Shown here piece after piece: positions 1 through 9,967 of a stretch of DNA of 64,000 nucleotides; the first letter of the stretch is position 1, and every line of letters begins with the position of its first letter. The notes beneath the pieces are model-generated. The model worked only from the letters and a program-made list of their open reading frames with translations, was not told where the DNA came from and did not search any database. Position numbers and translations under genes: made by a program. Source of the DNA: Piscicola geometra (Eukaryota > Annelida > Clitellata > Hirudinida > Piscicolidae); contig OX030968.1 of assembly GCA_943735955.1 (NCBI GenBank), positions 4,366,434 to 4,430,433 on the forward strand, written 5' to 3'.

Positions 1-368
1 GACTCATCATAACAACTTCAAATGTAGTGTTGGAGATTTCGACATTGGAAATGGTGGCTTCGTTATACATTTATATTGCATTTAAAACTTATTTTAAGTA
101 CGGAGTATCGATGAAATAAAGATTTCCATACTTAAAAGTTTGCTGAAAAATCATTGTTAAAGAATCCAATCCCAATAACTGTTATTCCCGTTCCCGATTT
201 AAAAGTTGATTCCCGTTCCCGATTTGAATGTTGATTTCCGTTCCCATTCCCGTCTCGAAAACCTATTCCCGGTTCCCGACTTTTCCCGTCCCGAAATTAA
301 TTTTCATTCTCGTTCCCGCGGGAGTCCCGCGGGTACCCGGTCAGATCGGGTACCCAGTCCGACCTCTA
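1..368 (-). mobile_element. hAT element, TAGAGGTC family, partial (one end only)
   Basis: The window opens inside a hAT transposon. The sequence matches 19755-20158 and 29690-30068, which are ends of better preserved copies. It contains the subterminal repeats of the family (TTCCCGTTCCCG, then a CGCGGG..CCCGCG palindrome and GGGTACCC) and stops at the terminal inverted repeat GTCCGACCTCTA at 357-368. The flank that follows is GTCCAGAC. The other end lies outside the window, so a target duplication cannot be tested. The transposase gene of this family runs on the minus strand; no coding part is seen here. Confidence 0.85.
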
Positions 369-654
369 GTCCAGACTCAGCGGCTTCTTAATGACTTGTT
401 TGCGTTATATCAGTTTTGTTTTACTTTTTTCTTTTTTGTCATTAAAAAATCGTCTAAGTGGGAAAAATTGCAGTGAATTTTTTTCCTTCGTTGTAGAAAC
501 AAGCTGATATTTTCATAGCTTTGCGATAATTTCGTTACTTGAAACTCGCTTGTGATGATGATAAAAGTTTGAGCATTGAAACATGAAATTTTGCATCATT
601 TTCAGGTTTTTCATCTTGTGGTACCCCTCGACTCCAACGAGAGTGGGTTGCTTT
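369..654. other. Intergenic, nothing recognised
   Basis: AT-rich sequence between the hAT end and a SINE. I see no gene, RNA or repeat in it. Confidence 0.4.
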
Positions 655-860
655 TGGACGGGGAGCGGGGATGGCTTAGATGGTAGAAGTCAAACTTGCA
701 ACTCAAAGGTTGCCTGTTCGAATCCCTGACGAGGAACCTTGTACTATTATGTACCTAGTGTGTATGATGCGGTGTTTGCGACGTATGCATTGAAAGATGT
801 GTACGTCGTGTAGAGTGGCGCCCCTGGCGCATTACAAACATTGTATCATATAGACTACTC
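655..860 (+). mobile_element. tRNA-derived SINE
   Basis: The head looks like a tRNA gene: an A-box-like TGGCTTAGATGG at 672-683 and a B-box core GTTCGAATCCC at 717-727. The tRNA-unrelated body (TGCGGTGTTTGCGACG, then ACGTCGTGTAGAGTGGCG) is shared with the minus-strand copy at 20616-20868. This copy loses similarity near 840-860 and lacks the LINE-like tail of the other. It is a SINE, not a working tRNA, because the anticodon arm does not fold well and the body follows directly. Confidence 0.8.
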
Positions 861-2769
861 ACAAAAAGTTGTGCTGCTATTTAACTTCAACGTTATAGAA
901 CAGAATCTGAAGTAGGCTTAAAGATCGTATTTGGCGAAAAGATGCAAAGCAGGTTTGAGTCATCTTGTGAACTTGTTTCGGTTTCGGACCAAGTCGATAT
1001 CATATTTTCCGAAAATCTAAAATATTGGAAAATAATGTTTTAACATTATGGGATATCCACAATTGAGTTAGCCTCAAAAAATCTTTTATTGATTGCATGC
1101 TGCTCGATGGTGGGCGAGATGCTGAGGAGCGAGTCGAGGACGTTTTCTGTGATGTGTTCACTGAGCTCGTGAGGCACCCAGGTTCCTGATTTTTCAGCGA
1201 ATCCCATCAAATAAAGATAGTTCAGAATTCATTCTTCATCAAATTTCCTTTTTACACCAATTCGCGACTTGTTTGGCGACCGTTCTCCTAAATGACTTAA
1301 AGACTCTCTTTGTCAAAGTCCGAAGGTCTTCTGCTGCGGAGCGTGTCATTGACGTCTAGTTTGTTATTTTCGAATTTAAAAACAATTTTCGTGCAGTAGA
1401 ATGACCTATACAAATTTCACAGACTGCTTCAGCAGCTTTTTATCATCGATGAAAAGTAAAAAAAATGAAATGTGTCGAAAATGTTTCTTTTTACTTCCTG
1501 GGTTCTGCATTTCAAAGTTTAAAAAGTATTCGACAACTAAATTTGTTCAGAAAAAAAGAACAAGTTTTTTAGAGCAAAGATAGATCTTTAGAATGGTTAT
1601 CATAAGCTCGTTAAATAGCAAAGAAATCGCAATAAAAATATATATATTAAAAACGTTTCAAACCTATTCCTCAATCTAATAATTAAATAAGTTGCATCAA
1701 CTCACCGGTTTTTGGATGGCAACCAATAAACTTAAATAAATAAATAGAGTATTTAAAATGAATGACGTCAAAAAGATCAAGTTTAAAAAGATTAAATTTG
1801 ATATATTTACATTTTGATACATTCAACCACAACCCTAACCGCAGCAAAGATAGATCTTTTGAATGGTTATCATAAGCTCGATAAATAGCAAAGAAATCGC
1901 AATAAAACTTAGATATAATAAAAATGCTTCAAACTTATTTCTCAACCTAAAAATTAAATAAGTTGCAATCACCTCACTTTGATTAAACTAAAATAAATAA
2001 AGTAAACAAAATGATTGACGTCAAAAAGATCAAGTTTACAAAAGATTAAATTTGATATAATGTATATATTATCTTAACTTAAAATAAGCTTCAAGACTCC
2101 TAAGTTATTGAAAATTTAATGTATAAGTGAACAAATAACTAAATGAATAAATACGTGAAAACTAGAAATGAGGTAAGTTAAAAAAGATTTTTTAAACGTG
2201 TATTAGATTAAATCCGGATTCGACTAGACTTTGTGTCTTTCCATATTTAGGTTTTCAACTTCAATAAAACTTGTCTCATGCATATTCCTTAGGGTGCAAA
2301 TCAAAAGAATGGAGAAAAAATTTATGAAAAAACTTTAAAGTCCTAAATTTTTTTTTATGCTTCATTTATGCCTAAAGCTAACGAGAAAACAATTTCATCA
2401 AAATAATATAATATCTAAACGGTGTTCAACATGCTTAAACCTTTTGTAATTTAGTTATGTCTTCAAGGAAGACAATGTCACGCATGCGCTGGTCTTCAAT
2501 TCTGTCATCTCTGGCAAACACAAGATTTCAGAAAATTAATGAGAAATACAATGATTTTATTAATTCAAGTTGTTTTATTCAAGTTTAAATTATAGAAAAT
2601 TACATAAAATGTAGCTATGTGACCTCGAGTTCAGCAGCAGTGACACTGGCAGTGGTTAAGAACCATGTACTAGCAAAACCAAAGGTAACCACGCTCCGAG
2701 TCAAAGTTCCAGTCAACCGGAACACAGTCAACCTTACAGTGTTATCAGTTGAAGTTTATCAGCTGCTCT

Positions 2770-3020
2770 CGACAGTTAGCGACAGAAATGCAGCCTACTT
2801 ATTGCAGCTGCAGCCGAATCTCTTGGACACAGTCCTTTGACCATAGACATAAACAAAGAATCCATCAGACAGTGCAGACGAAAACACAAGAAAGAGCAAC
2901 TAAGGGAATGCGGCATTTTTCAATCCAGATCGCCCACTGACAGTTCATTGGGACTGTAAATTTTGCCTGCTTCAATATCAAGAAATATGGTTGATCGACT
3001 TGGAGATTTAGTGTCTAGAG
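2770..3020 (+). pseudogene. Fragment of an uncharacterised transposon-like protein (PLTVHWD family)
   Basis: Read with one frameshift near 2925, the plus strand gives AAAESLGHSPLTIDINKES, then IRQCRRKH, then RPLTVHWD and ISRNMVDRL. This order resembles a protein family I recall from cnidarian, mollusc and aphid genomes, often multicopy and lacking a named function. The fragment is broken: a stop follows SSLGL in the first frame and the next block is in another frame. The same piece is in the partner duplication at about 43560-43810. The C-terminal part of what looks like the same family is encoded at 8866-9600. The family identity rests on memory of motifs and needs a profile search. Confidence 0.5.
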
Positions 3021-4120
3021 AAGAAAAATTAATATATTTATATATTTAAGTAATACATCTTCTTTAAGACATTTTTTCTTTAAATTTTGTTCAATATAAT
3101 GTTTAATCGATTTTCCAATTTTTATCTCATGATCTTTCTTTTAAAACTAATTTCTTGAAGATTTGCAGCAGAACTTTTAGTATCAGGATAAAACTTCTCA
3201 TTCGAAATTCAATGAAATTAAATTACATGAACCGGTTTTAAAAACTCAACAACTTTCAGTATCTTTATTGAAAGCCTTATAAATCACTTTTAAAGACATA
3301 AAACAAGGCCAATTTTCAATGAATGACAAACACGAAGAAAGAGACGCTGTAAGACGAATTATTAAAACTAACATATAATTTCAAGTCATTAGCACAACCA
3401 TTGGGGGGGGAGGGGCTATGGGGTGTCTGTGGTTGGAGTTGTAGCCATGGCGAGACCGATGGTGGGGCATGTTGCTTTGGTATTGTGGTTGCTGGGATGT
3501 CCCGGTTGTATGGTGCGTGTATGGAGGTATCCATGCTATATGTGTGGTTTTGTGGCGATATGTTGTAAGGTGTTATAAACTGTGATTTCTTTGTAGTTTG
3601 AATGAGTCATGTAGGATCAACGCTGTCGTAATTGAACACCTTTGTCGTTGTGTTTATGTTGGGTAAGTGATTTTAAACTAATTTTTAATATCAAGTAATA
3701 AATAAATTGAAGCTGTTCCAAAATTAAAAATTTTAATCGAAGTTAATTAAACGGTTAAAAATCGAAACGAAAGTTATTCATGTTTTAATACAACGTTGTA
3801 TCAGCTAATTGGACATTAGTAAAAAATGTATGCATAAATAATCAAGAATTTAAATTAAACACATTTAATTTGAGTTTTTTAACGCAATGTGGTATCAGCT
3901 AATTGAACATTATTCAAATTGTAATTGTAATTGTTAATTATGGCGATAAAATATGTGTGACGATTTGTTCGGACACTCATTTCGTTGACGCAAACACACA
4001 CACAAGAAAAAACAATGAATTATACGAATTATTTGCAATACCCAATATTGTATTATTGGTGGAGGGTTAACAACGTTACAATAAATAAAGGTAAGGGGAG
4101 ATTTGAGAGATATTTTAGGG
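3021..4120. other. Spacer without recognised gene
   Basis: AT-rich sequence, also present in the partner duplication. It holds two imperfect copies of a short direct repeat around GTATCAGCTAATTG (3797 and 3891). No coding region is supported. Confidence 0.5.
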
Positions 4121-4129
4121 GGAGTAATA

Positions 4130-4945
4130 AACATGACTTATACGGATTTCTTCAAAGCTTTTGACAAGGTGCCACATATAAGGCCAATTCACAAAATATC
4201 GTATTGGTTATAAAACATGTAAATGAAAGAAAAAATCCTTAATAGTAGAATACAAAGATGTAAATGGTTTCAAACGAAAATGGGAGAGGGTATTCCCCGA
4301 AAAGCTTTTTGGGTCCACAGTTGTTTTATGAACGATTCACCAAATAAAGTGAACTCAAATGTTTTCATGTACGCAGATGATGGCAAAATGTATGGACAAA
4401 CAAATGAAGGAAATGATGGGATTAAGCTACAAGGATATATGAATAAAATAATGGCGGTCTACAATGGCAACTCAGACTTCATATGAAAATATTTAATTCT
4501 TACAAATATCTCGAAAATCAAATGTATCAAGAGTTATTACATGAAGGATTACGAGGGTGGTCAGGTATTACTAGAAGGTTTTGCCTATGAAAAAGACCTT
4601 GGTGTGATAATAGATAATCATTTGACATTAGATATGCATATTCATATAAAGCACGTAAGTAAAGCTAACCAAATAATAGAATAATAATAATAACTTCTGA
4701 ATTTTTTGATATAAAAACATCTAGATTTTTATTCAGGTGTAGAATAGGCTTATCTAGGAGGGTATTCATTGATAAATCAAATCGGCTACCAAAATGTTAC
4801 CTATTCGAAAACATAAGACCTTTATTGATAGACTTAAGTAATTCAATTGCCAGTATTAAAATATTGTAGACTTCGAAGAGATAATTGAAACTTATAAAAT
4901 ACTTAATAATAAACATGACAGTGAAATAAAGGAAGATATATTTAC
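4130..4945 (+). pseudogene. CR1-type LINE reverse transcriptase fragment
   Basis: The plus strand encodes pieces of a non-LTR retrotransposon RT: DFFKAFDKVPH near the start (catalytic motif A region), a degraded GIP(R/Q) block, MYADDGKMYG (motif C, the usual FADD) at about 4366-4395, then EKDLGVIIDNHLTLDMHI and a C-terminal IETYKILNNKHDSEIKEDIF near 4885-4940. Stops and frameshifts interrupt every block, so it is dead. Copies lie at 44911-45700 (direct) and, for the 3' half, inverted at 17960-18579. The order and motifs are those of CR1/L2-like LINEs; which clade is not certain. Confidence 0.75.
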
Positions 4946-5087
4946 ATTTAGTTCAAAGACAACATGAGGTAATTAACTAAAATTATCAAAAAACAGTAAT
5001 ATAAAAAAACATTTTCAAAAAAAATTGTATCGTAAAAGCTAGAAATACAGATAAATTCAAAAAAGAAATAAGATACATTCTGGGAAA

Positions 5088-5150
5088 ACCATCTATCCAT
5101 CCACCCACCCACCCATCCATATATCCTCTCATCCACCCATCCATCCCAAC
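5088..5150. repeat. CCATCCAC-type minisatellite
   Basis: Short degenerate tandem array of 4-bp and 8-bp units (CCAT, CCAC, CCCACCCA). The inverted copy is at about 17750-17815. Confidence 0.8.
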
Positions 5151-5209
5151 CCAACAGTTTCCACATACGGCTTTGACAAGGTTCCGGGTCCAATCAGTCA
5201 GAATCAAGT

Positions 5210-5790
5210 AACATTCGTTACATGAATTACATTTCTGCTACTTTCGTTGCTCATGCATATAACTTCAACCAAAAGGAATATGGAATATGAAAAAAACTGA
5301 AAAAGGTCACGTAGGGACCTGTCTGAAAGATCTTGAATCAATTGAAGATTTATTAGCTGGCTATCAAGGGCGTATCCTGAATAGAGAAAATGAGAACAAC
5401 TACCTCTCTGTTATAACTGGAATTTTGTTTTCTATGTAATAAAATGTTAGAAACAGATTATCTTCACTTTTTTCCTGTGTCCTCTCTCTGGATCACATGA
5501 ATTATCCCGGTTTGGAAGACTTAGTTATGGGAGATGATTTCAAAAACATAAGTGGACCGAGTAAGTATCGCTTCAAGTCAAAGCTCTAGAGTCGAAGTAC
5601 GAAGTCAATGATCAGATGAGCAACATCAAAGCAGAGCAACCAAGGGAACTAGAAGTTACATACCGAGAGACCTTCTTACCACACTTGAATGTAACGGCCA
5701 GCCTCTTGGGACAAGAACAGTGAATAAGTATAAGAAAAAGATGGGACCACAAGAACCAACAGGGATTTTCGCTTAAAAGGTTCAACTAAT
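5210..5790. other. Spacer with possible old exon, unrecognised
   Basis: No gene is supported. The stretch 5495-5570 reads as a short open frame (YPGLEDLVMGDDFKNISG) ending at a possible donor (CCGAGTAAG) and may be an old exon, but I recognise no family. Confidence 0.3.
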
Positions 5791-5847
5791 ATTTATCTTA
5801 ACACCTTTTCAAAATATTCATACAGGTGTCTCATCTGATTCCTCATC

Positions 5848-6075
5848 GTGAGGTTAGTGACACAGGTCGAGAGCATTAGGACAGACATGGGAGTCCTGAT
5901 GAAAATGGTCAACTCCATTATGAAGGAGCAAAAACAAGAGAGGGATGGTCCTCTCTTGCCTGAGGGAGTAAAATTCCCAATTAGAACTATGTCCTCATTG
6001 TATGAACTCGAGAAAAAATTTGAAGATGCCACACTTTCAAAAAGTGTATATTTGCAAAATGTGTATGCAAATTAA
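5848..6075 (+). pseudogene. DUF4806-like domain fragment
   Basis: A 75-residue plus-strand frame with VTQVESIRTDMGVLMKMVNS followed by LPEGVKFPIRTMSSLYELE and KKFEDATL. This resembles the N-terminal half of DUF4806, where a short coiled segment precedes FPLKT..EL..LE. The reading starts inside the domain and ends without its C-terminal half. Related pieces are at 6440-6590, 14622-14849, 16822-17049 (inverted) and 58288-58515. The domain has no known function and is often found in multicopy, possibly transposon-borne genes. Confidence 0.55.
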
Positions 6076-6160
6076 ACACTGAAGAAATTGTTTATTTAAC
6101 AGAAATTAGCAGTTGTGTTCAGTCTCTTGAAGTTTTGCGATTTTTTATTCAGTTAACAAA

Positions 6161-6600
6161 AATGTCTCGATGTATTAGCTGTAGGAAAGTGGTTTCCAAC
6201 AAGGCGATCGCCGTTAGTTAGGACGGATGTGATGGCTGCCAACACTTGAGTTGTGGCCACACAGGTATCACAAAAGATTTATATAAAAAGTTGAAGTAAA
6301 AATCAACTGCGGTATCATAAGTGATGAGAAAGAAGACGTGTCTGGTTCATCTAACACTGAGGAGGAGAACAGGCTTTTTCCCGGGCCATCTCGTGTGTTG
6401 GAAGCAAGAATCGTTGATGAAGAAAGCAGGTCTATTACATGAAAATGGTCAACTCCATTATAAAGGGGCAAAAACATGAGAGGGATGGTCCTCTCTTGTC
6501 TGAGGGAGTAAAATTCCCAATTAGAACTATGTCCTCATTGTATGAACTCGAGAAAAAACTGGAAGATGCCACATTTTCATAACTTGGTATCTTGATGGAA
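6161..6600 (+). pseudogene. Cys/His finger plus DUF4806-like pseudogene
   Basis: An ATG at 6162 opens MSRCISCRKVVSNKAIAVS, followed after a stop by CDGCQHLSCGHTGI, a Cys-rich finger of PHD-like spacing. An acidic Ser/Glu-rich stretch (EEDVSGSS, EEENR) follows, then the second DUF4806-like piece at 6440-6590, ending in KKLEDATFS. The order finger, acidic linker, DUF4806 also appears at 14313-14849, which suggests one original protein. Stops break both copies. Confidence 0.5.
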
Positions 6601-7057
6601 CTTTTAAAGTAGTTAAAAAGCCCATTGTCCAATTATTTTCAATCCATTTTATAAATAACACTAAGATTATATATTGTTACGACATGGGTACTTCAGTCGA
6701 AGGATGGCATAATCGGCTCAACAAATTGCCAGATATAGGAGTCTGCCCTTATACCGCCTTGCGGGCCTAAATACTATAAATTAAAAGAGTTAAAGTAAAT
6801 GATCAAATGAATAGAGTTGCTGTTGAATCAACAACAGCAAAACCATGCCAAATTTACGCTACTGCTCTTTCAGGATTGAGCGATGAAAATAGGATAAACG
6901 TTGGACGTCTGGCAACACTTGAGTTGTGGCCACACAGGTATAAACTTGCAAAATTGTATTGCTAGTTTTCTCAGTTTTTCATAAAGGTAACCTTGCTCAA
7001 AAACCAATTATCACAAGAGGCGCATGTGGCCAAAGAACCAGCCAGCACTCCCCGTAG
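6600..7057. other. Spacer with degraded MULE-like pieces
   Basis: Around 6590-6660 a degraded piece resembles the DGTFK region of MULE transposases (compare 16600-16640 and 47540-47600). A second partial copy of the finger sequence lies near 6900-6940. Nothing intact is present. Confidence 0.35.
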
Positions 7058-7278
7058 GGTGGAACGGGATGTATAAGGCCCCATCAGTAGTTATTCCTGA
7101 TTTCGAGGTGACACAAAATGTGAACAATTTAGAGGTCCTTTCTCTTCTACCCATTGGAAAAGTGAAGCACCTACAATTAAATTACTATCTAACAGTCAGG
7201 TGGAAGAAGGAGTGGAGATTCGAGAAAAGAAGCTCCAAGATCTATCAAATTTTCCGATGTGGGATTTCACGGGATTGA
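7058..7278 (+). pseudogene. Unrecognised coding fragment MYKAPSVVIPD
   Basis: A short plus-strand frame with MYKAPSVVIPD, NVNNLEVLSL, then VRWKKEWRFEKRSS and CGISRD. Similar copies are at 46570-46782 and 50831-51040. At 46252 it is fused in frame to the fragment seen here at 8557-8840, so both pieces probably come from one gene. I do not recognise the family. Conservation of the frame in three copies is the only evidence that it was coding. Confidence 0.35.
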
Positions 7279-7445
7279 AGATAGCGCTGATCACCACGCA
7301 GTCATTATGGGCGGATCTCTGTTGATCTTGGAAATCTTGTGCACGTGGAGGAGTTGCGTAGCCGGTAAGCTCAAGGCCTCAAAGTTAAAAAGAGGAAGGA
7401 CCACAATAGAGTCGGGTTGGTCTTGACAATTAATCTGTTTAAGCT

Positions 7446-7757
7446 ACGATTATAAAAGATCTGAAAACGTGACTAGCAAATTTCAAATTAGTTGCTTAAT
7501 ATATCAAATAAAACTATTAGAAATGACCGAGACTAATAGCATAAAAAAATTGATTTAATTTTATGTCTTTTGGCATGCTTTGAATAGTTTTCAGTTGAGA
7601 AAAGGCATACTAAAAAAACATGCTTAAAATCATAAAATTAAATTGAATTTTTGTTGTTGATGTTATTAGTCTCACTGATTTCTAAGTTTCATTTGATATG
7701 TTAATAAAATAATTTGATTTTTGCTAGCCATGCTTTTAGATCTTTTAGAATCAGTTA
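7446..7757. mobile_element. Foldback (MITE-like) inverted repeat
   Basis: The left arm (7448-7600) and right arm (7610-7757) are imperfect reverse complements. For example AAAAGATCTGAAAACGTGAC on the left matches the complement of 7725-7750, and GAGACTAATA matches TATTAGTCTC. The arms meet around CAGTTGAGAAAAGGCATAC. It carries no ORF. Copies are at 46908-47230 (full) and 51205-51445 (right arm cut short). I could not define a target duplication. Confidence 0.65.
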
Positions 7758-7759
7758 TC

Positions 7760-8060
7760 AAATTTAGGATCATATTTAAAATTTATCTTTATGTTTAAAT
7801 TAGAAAACTCAGTATCTCCAGTATACCAAGTCATTAATCTCTCACCCTTATAGGAGTAATTTAAAGATCATCCACACAAAAGTATTATTTCATTCAATAA
7901 TGAAGATAGCTTACGCAATAAATTTGACAAAAATTTCTCAAGTATACCCTCTTTTCTCTGCATCAACCATGTTAATCAAGATATGAAGAGATGGCTCAGA
8001 AACCACGGAGCAGGTTCCTCCGAAGAGTTGAATTTGTATAAGGTTAATGTAGAAATTTTA
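7760..8060. other. Spacer without recognised gene
   Basis: AT-rich sequence shared with 47235-47460 and 51455-51710. I see no gene. Confidence 0.4.
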
Positions 8061-8248
8061 TTGGAGCAGAATTTCTACCAAAAAAATGTTAACTTTTATA
8101 TTCCATTCAAATACTTCATTTTGGTGTCACAAATATCTTAAATATCTGGTAGATAAATCAAAATGTCATAAAACAATTATTAGGTTGTTTAAATTCCCTT
8201 CAATCAACACTTGCCAGCCTATATAAGGCGATTCATCCTGTGTAGGAA
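8060..8248 (+). repeat. PLE-associated terminal repeat (LTR-like), copy 1
   Basis: The stretch from GAGCAGAATTTCTACC to AAATTCCCTTCAATC recurs at 14036-14165, downstream of the long PLE ORF, and in both positions of the second large duplication. Here it runs directly into a hammerhead-like motif and a PLE RT fragment. PLEs are known to carry LTR-like terminal repeats with hammerhead motifs. That these two copies are the terminal repeats of one element is inference. Confidence 0.5.
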
Positions 8249-8249
8249 C

Positions 8250-8289
8250 AACCCTGATGAAGCTTAACACTAAGCGAAACTAGTTGGTT
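8250..8289 (+). ncRNA. Hammerhead-ribozyme-like motif of a PLE
   Basis: The core CTGATGA (8254-8260) and GAAA (8276-8279) enclose a stem II of GCTT/AAGC (8262-8265 with 8272-8275). A minimal stem III ACTAGT leads to the expected cleavage site after 8285, and AACC (8250-8253) pairs with GGTT (8286-8289) as stem I. One extra A (8261) sits between the core and stem II, a departure from the standard motif. The RT fragment follows within 5 bases, as expected for a PLE. The same motif is at 51894-51933. Confidence 0.6.
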
Positions 8290-8293
8290 CAAT

Positions 8294-8551
8294 GAGGAGA
8301 TTATAAAACAACTTGGTGACCGTAAATTTTATAAATTAACAAGCGAATACGAATACAACACCACTAAAAGACTAATAATTAATGAATTGAATAAACACCG
8401 ATTAGATAAAAAATTGAAGGACTTTCTCTACAACGAAAACAATAAAACACAATTTAGGAACTTTTACACGTTACCGAAAATACATAAGGAAATTGAGAAA
8501 TGGACTAATGGTATCATCCCACCAGGTAGACCTATAATAAGTAATAGGATG
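8294..8551 (+). pseudogene. PLE reverse transcriptase, N-terminal fragment
   Basis: The plus-strand frame reads EEIIKQLGDRKFYKLTS, then KDFLYNENNK, FRNFYTLPKIHKE and GIIPPGRPIISN. LPKIHK and PGRPI are signature blocks upstream of RT motif A in Penelope-like elements. It stops at GATGATGAC and joins unrelated sequence before the catalytic motifs. It is a different PLE family from the ORF at 11267, by its residues. The copy at 51938-52195 has an extra in-frame stop after NKHQ. Confidence 0.8.
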
Positions 8552-8556
8552 ATGAC

Positions 8557-8865
8557 ATGAATCATCTAACAGAAATTTACCGCTACCAGGAAAGGGAGAC
8601 ACGTCTTTTGGTCCATGATATAATAGTCACCTCAAAAAGGCTCTCTCCTTACCAACTCTCGCATTTCAGACAGCCTTATCCTGGGCCAGGTCACGCATAC
8701 CATGTTGATGGTGGAAGTCTTTATCAAGCAACATGCTCCTATGTTAGAATCACTGCGATCTCCTCGGATGCAAGTTACGGGATGCAAGATTCCACGCGGA
8801 TAGATTGGTGGTTCAACGGAACCACAGGAGTAGGGTGGAACGGGTTTTTGTATATTCATTTATAA
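8557..8865 (+). pseudogene. Unrecognised coding fragment MNHLTEIYRYQ
   Basis: A 102-residue plus-strand frame with MNHLTEIYRYQERETRLLV, PGPGHAYHVDGGSLYQATCS and STRIDWWFNGTTGVGWNG. Near-identical copies are at 52201-52509 and 46282-46575; in the latter the frame continues into the MYKAPSVVIPD fragment. I recognise no family. The abrupt start at a PLE fragment and the end at a different gene fragment show it is a scrap inside a mosaic. Confidence 0.35.
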
Positions 8866-9600
8866 ATGTCCCGGAATTATAGATTTTTTTCTCTCAGACA
8901 CAGCTTTAAAGGTGAACAAGCAGCGTTCAGGGCCTATCTGACAGCAAACAAAGTCGCTCCAGAGATCTTTCTACGCTACGTCGGCAACCGCCTGCACCTC
9001 CTTTTCCACATGGCAGGCGTCGCCCTCCAGCACAGAGAATTGTTACATGGATTCCTTATCAAGTATTTTGTAAGATTCTTTGTTTAATAATTACATAAAA
9101 TTACTTGACTTTTTTAAAACCAACTGTAATTTTTTCGTATCAGCAGTTACACCAAGAATGATGTGAGCAAGGCCCTGTGGGAGGGACTCAAGGAACCAAG
9201 GACAATGGTGCAACTGCAGGCCCTTGGTTTGGATGGGAAAATCCTCACAGGGCCTTGGATGACCCTAGCTTATAGGAACTATCACAACCTCTCCAATCTC
9301 GAGATGGTAAGGATTGGAATACTTTTTCTATCATATTTTTTTTCTTTTATTGAATCAATCCGTTAATTCCATAATAGAGGCACCAGCATTCCAGCACGCT
9401 GTAAAGAAGATTGCGGAAATTCAAAAGCATCCAGAAAGTATTACCACAATGAAAAAAGACGTATTTGGACAGCCTCTGAAAAACGATGCAGTTCACAAAG
9501 CTCTAATATCTTATAATAACAATTTAAATTTATTGCCTCACATAGTAAGCTCTCTAATGGGAGGAGCAGGATGGAACGACAAATGGAGAGATACATTGTA
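8866..9600 (+). pseudogene. Uncharacterised transposon-like gene, C-terminal exons
   Basis: Three exon-like blocks in order. Block 1 (8866-9075) reads FRAYLTANKVAPEIF, then YVGNRLHLLFHMAGVALQH and RELLHGFL. Block 2 (about 9145-9306) follows an acceptor-like CGTATCAGCAG and reads SKALWEGLKEPRTMVQLQALG, with LGLDGKILTGPWM. Block 3 (9377-9600) reads EAPAFQHAVKKIAEIQKHPE and DVFGQPLKNDAVHKALIS. The GNR(F/L)..LF..AG and LGL..K..TGP motifs are, as I recall, typical of the C-terminal half of the PLTVHWD family seen at 2770. Frames stay open inside blocks, and intron-like gaps of 60-70 bp separate them. Copies lie at 52510-53245 and 50108-50815. Function unknown. Confidence 0.5.
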
Positions 9601-9639
9601 GGAGACCTGTCCTGCCCCTCTGCTGAGATGTTAATGGAC

Positions 9640-9892
9640 ACCCGCTGTAGCTTATGACAAAGAAGCTCAAAGCTATGTAATCCGGAAAAAAAATTTGCTT
9701 CATACCCATCCACATGGAAGTGAAGAATTTTCAATTTATAGCTCAGAAAGACGACCAAAAAGATTATTAGAGAAACAGACACTATTGATGCTATCTAACG
9801 GCGCGAATCCCACACTAATAGCAGATCATTTACAAAGCCAGAGTCTCCAAACGAAACCACAAGATTTTTATAATCACATGGACAACAACTAA
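9640..9892 (+). pseudogene. MULE-type FAR1-like domain fragment
   Basis: The plus strand reads YDKEAQSYVIRK, then HTHPHGSEEFSIYSSERRPK and RLLEKQTLLMLSNGANPTLI followed by ADHLQSQSLQTKPQDFYN. The end of the FAR1-like region of MULE and ZSWIM proteins has this form: an HNH-like histidine pair, then a helix with GANPT..I..HL. A close relative is at 16040-16296. Frames end in CACATGGACAACAAC, shared with the 16,480 region. Confidence 0.55.
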
Positions 9893-9967
9893 TCAGATAA
9901 ATCTGCTGAGAAGATTTTCTGACGTAAGAATGGTTGATGAGATCTACAATTTTAGGAGAAGTTATGA

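Larger units (their letters stand above)
923..4980. repeat. Segmental duplication, copy A (partner 41710-45500)
   Basis: From GATCGTATTTGGCG at 923 the sequence runs nearly parallel to 41710 onward, with small indels and scattered substitutions, through the uncharacterised transposon-like fragment and into the LINE RT fragment, where the two copies differ more. Between 861 and 2770 I see no gene; it is AT-rich spacer with one internal short repeat (1570-1830 and 1848-2060 share several 20-40 bp stretches). Confidence 0.85.
4310..6252. repeat. Inverted repeat arm 1 (partner 16647-18579)
   Basis: This segment is the reverse complement of 16647-18579 with few differences. It starts at GTCCACAGTTGTTTTATGAA (4313-4332) and ends near CAACACTTGAG (6239-6249). 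It carries LINE remains, a CCATCCAC minisatellite, unrecognised sequence and a DUF4806 fragment. In the partner arm the outer edge is interrupted by a hAT at 18580. Confidence 0.9.

Noticed and set aside
655..740. A functional tRNA gene
   Set aside because: A and B boxes are present, but the acceptor and anticodon stems do not pair well and a conserved SINE body follows.
1401..1583. 60-residue Lys/Phe-rich ORF
   Set aside because: In the duplicate at about 42190 a deleted base breaks it (AAAAAAATGAAA in place of AAAAAAAATGAAA), and no motif is seen.
5088..5150. Telomeric or subtelomeric array
   Set aside because: CCATCCAC units are a local minisatellite, not CCCTAA, and are copied with the inverted arm.
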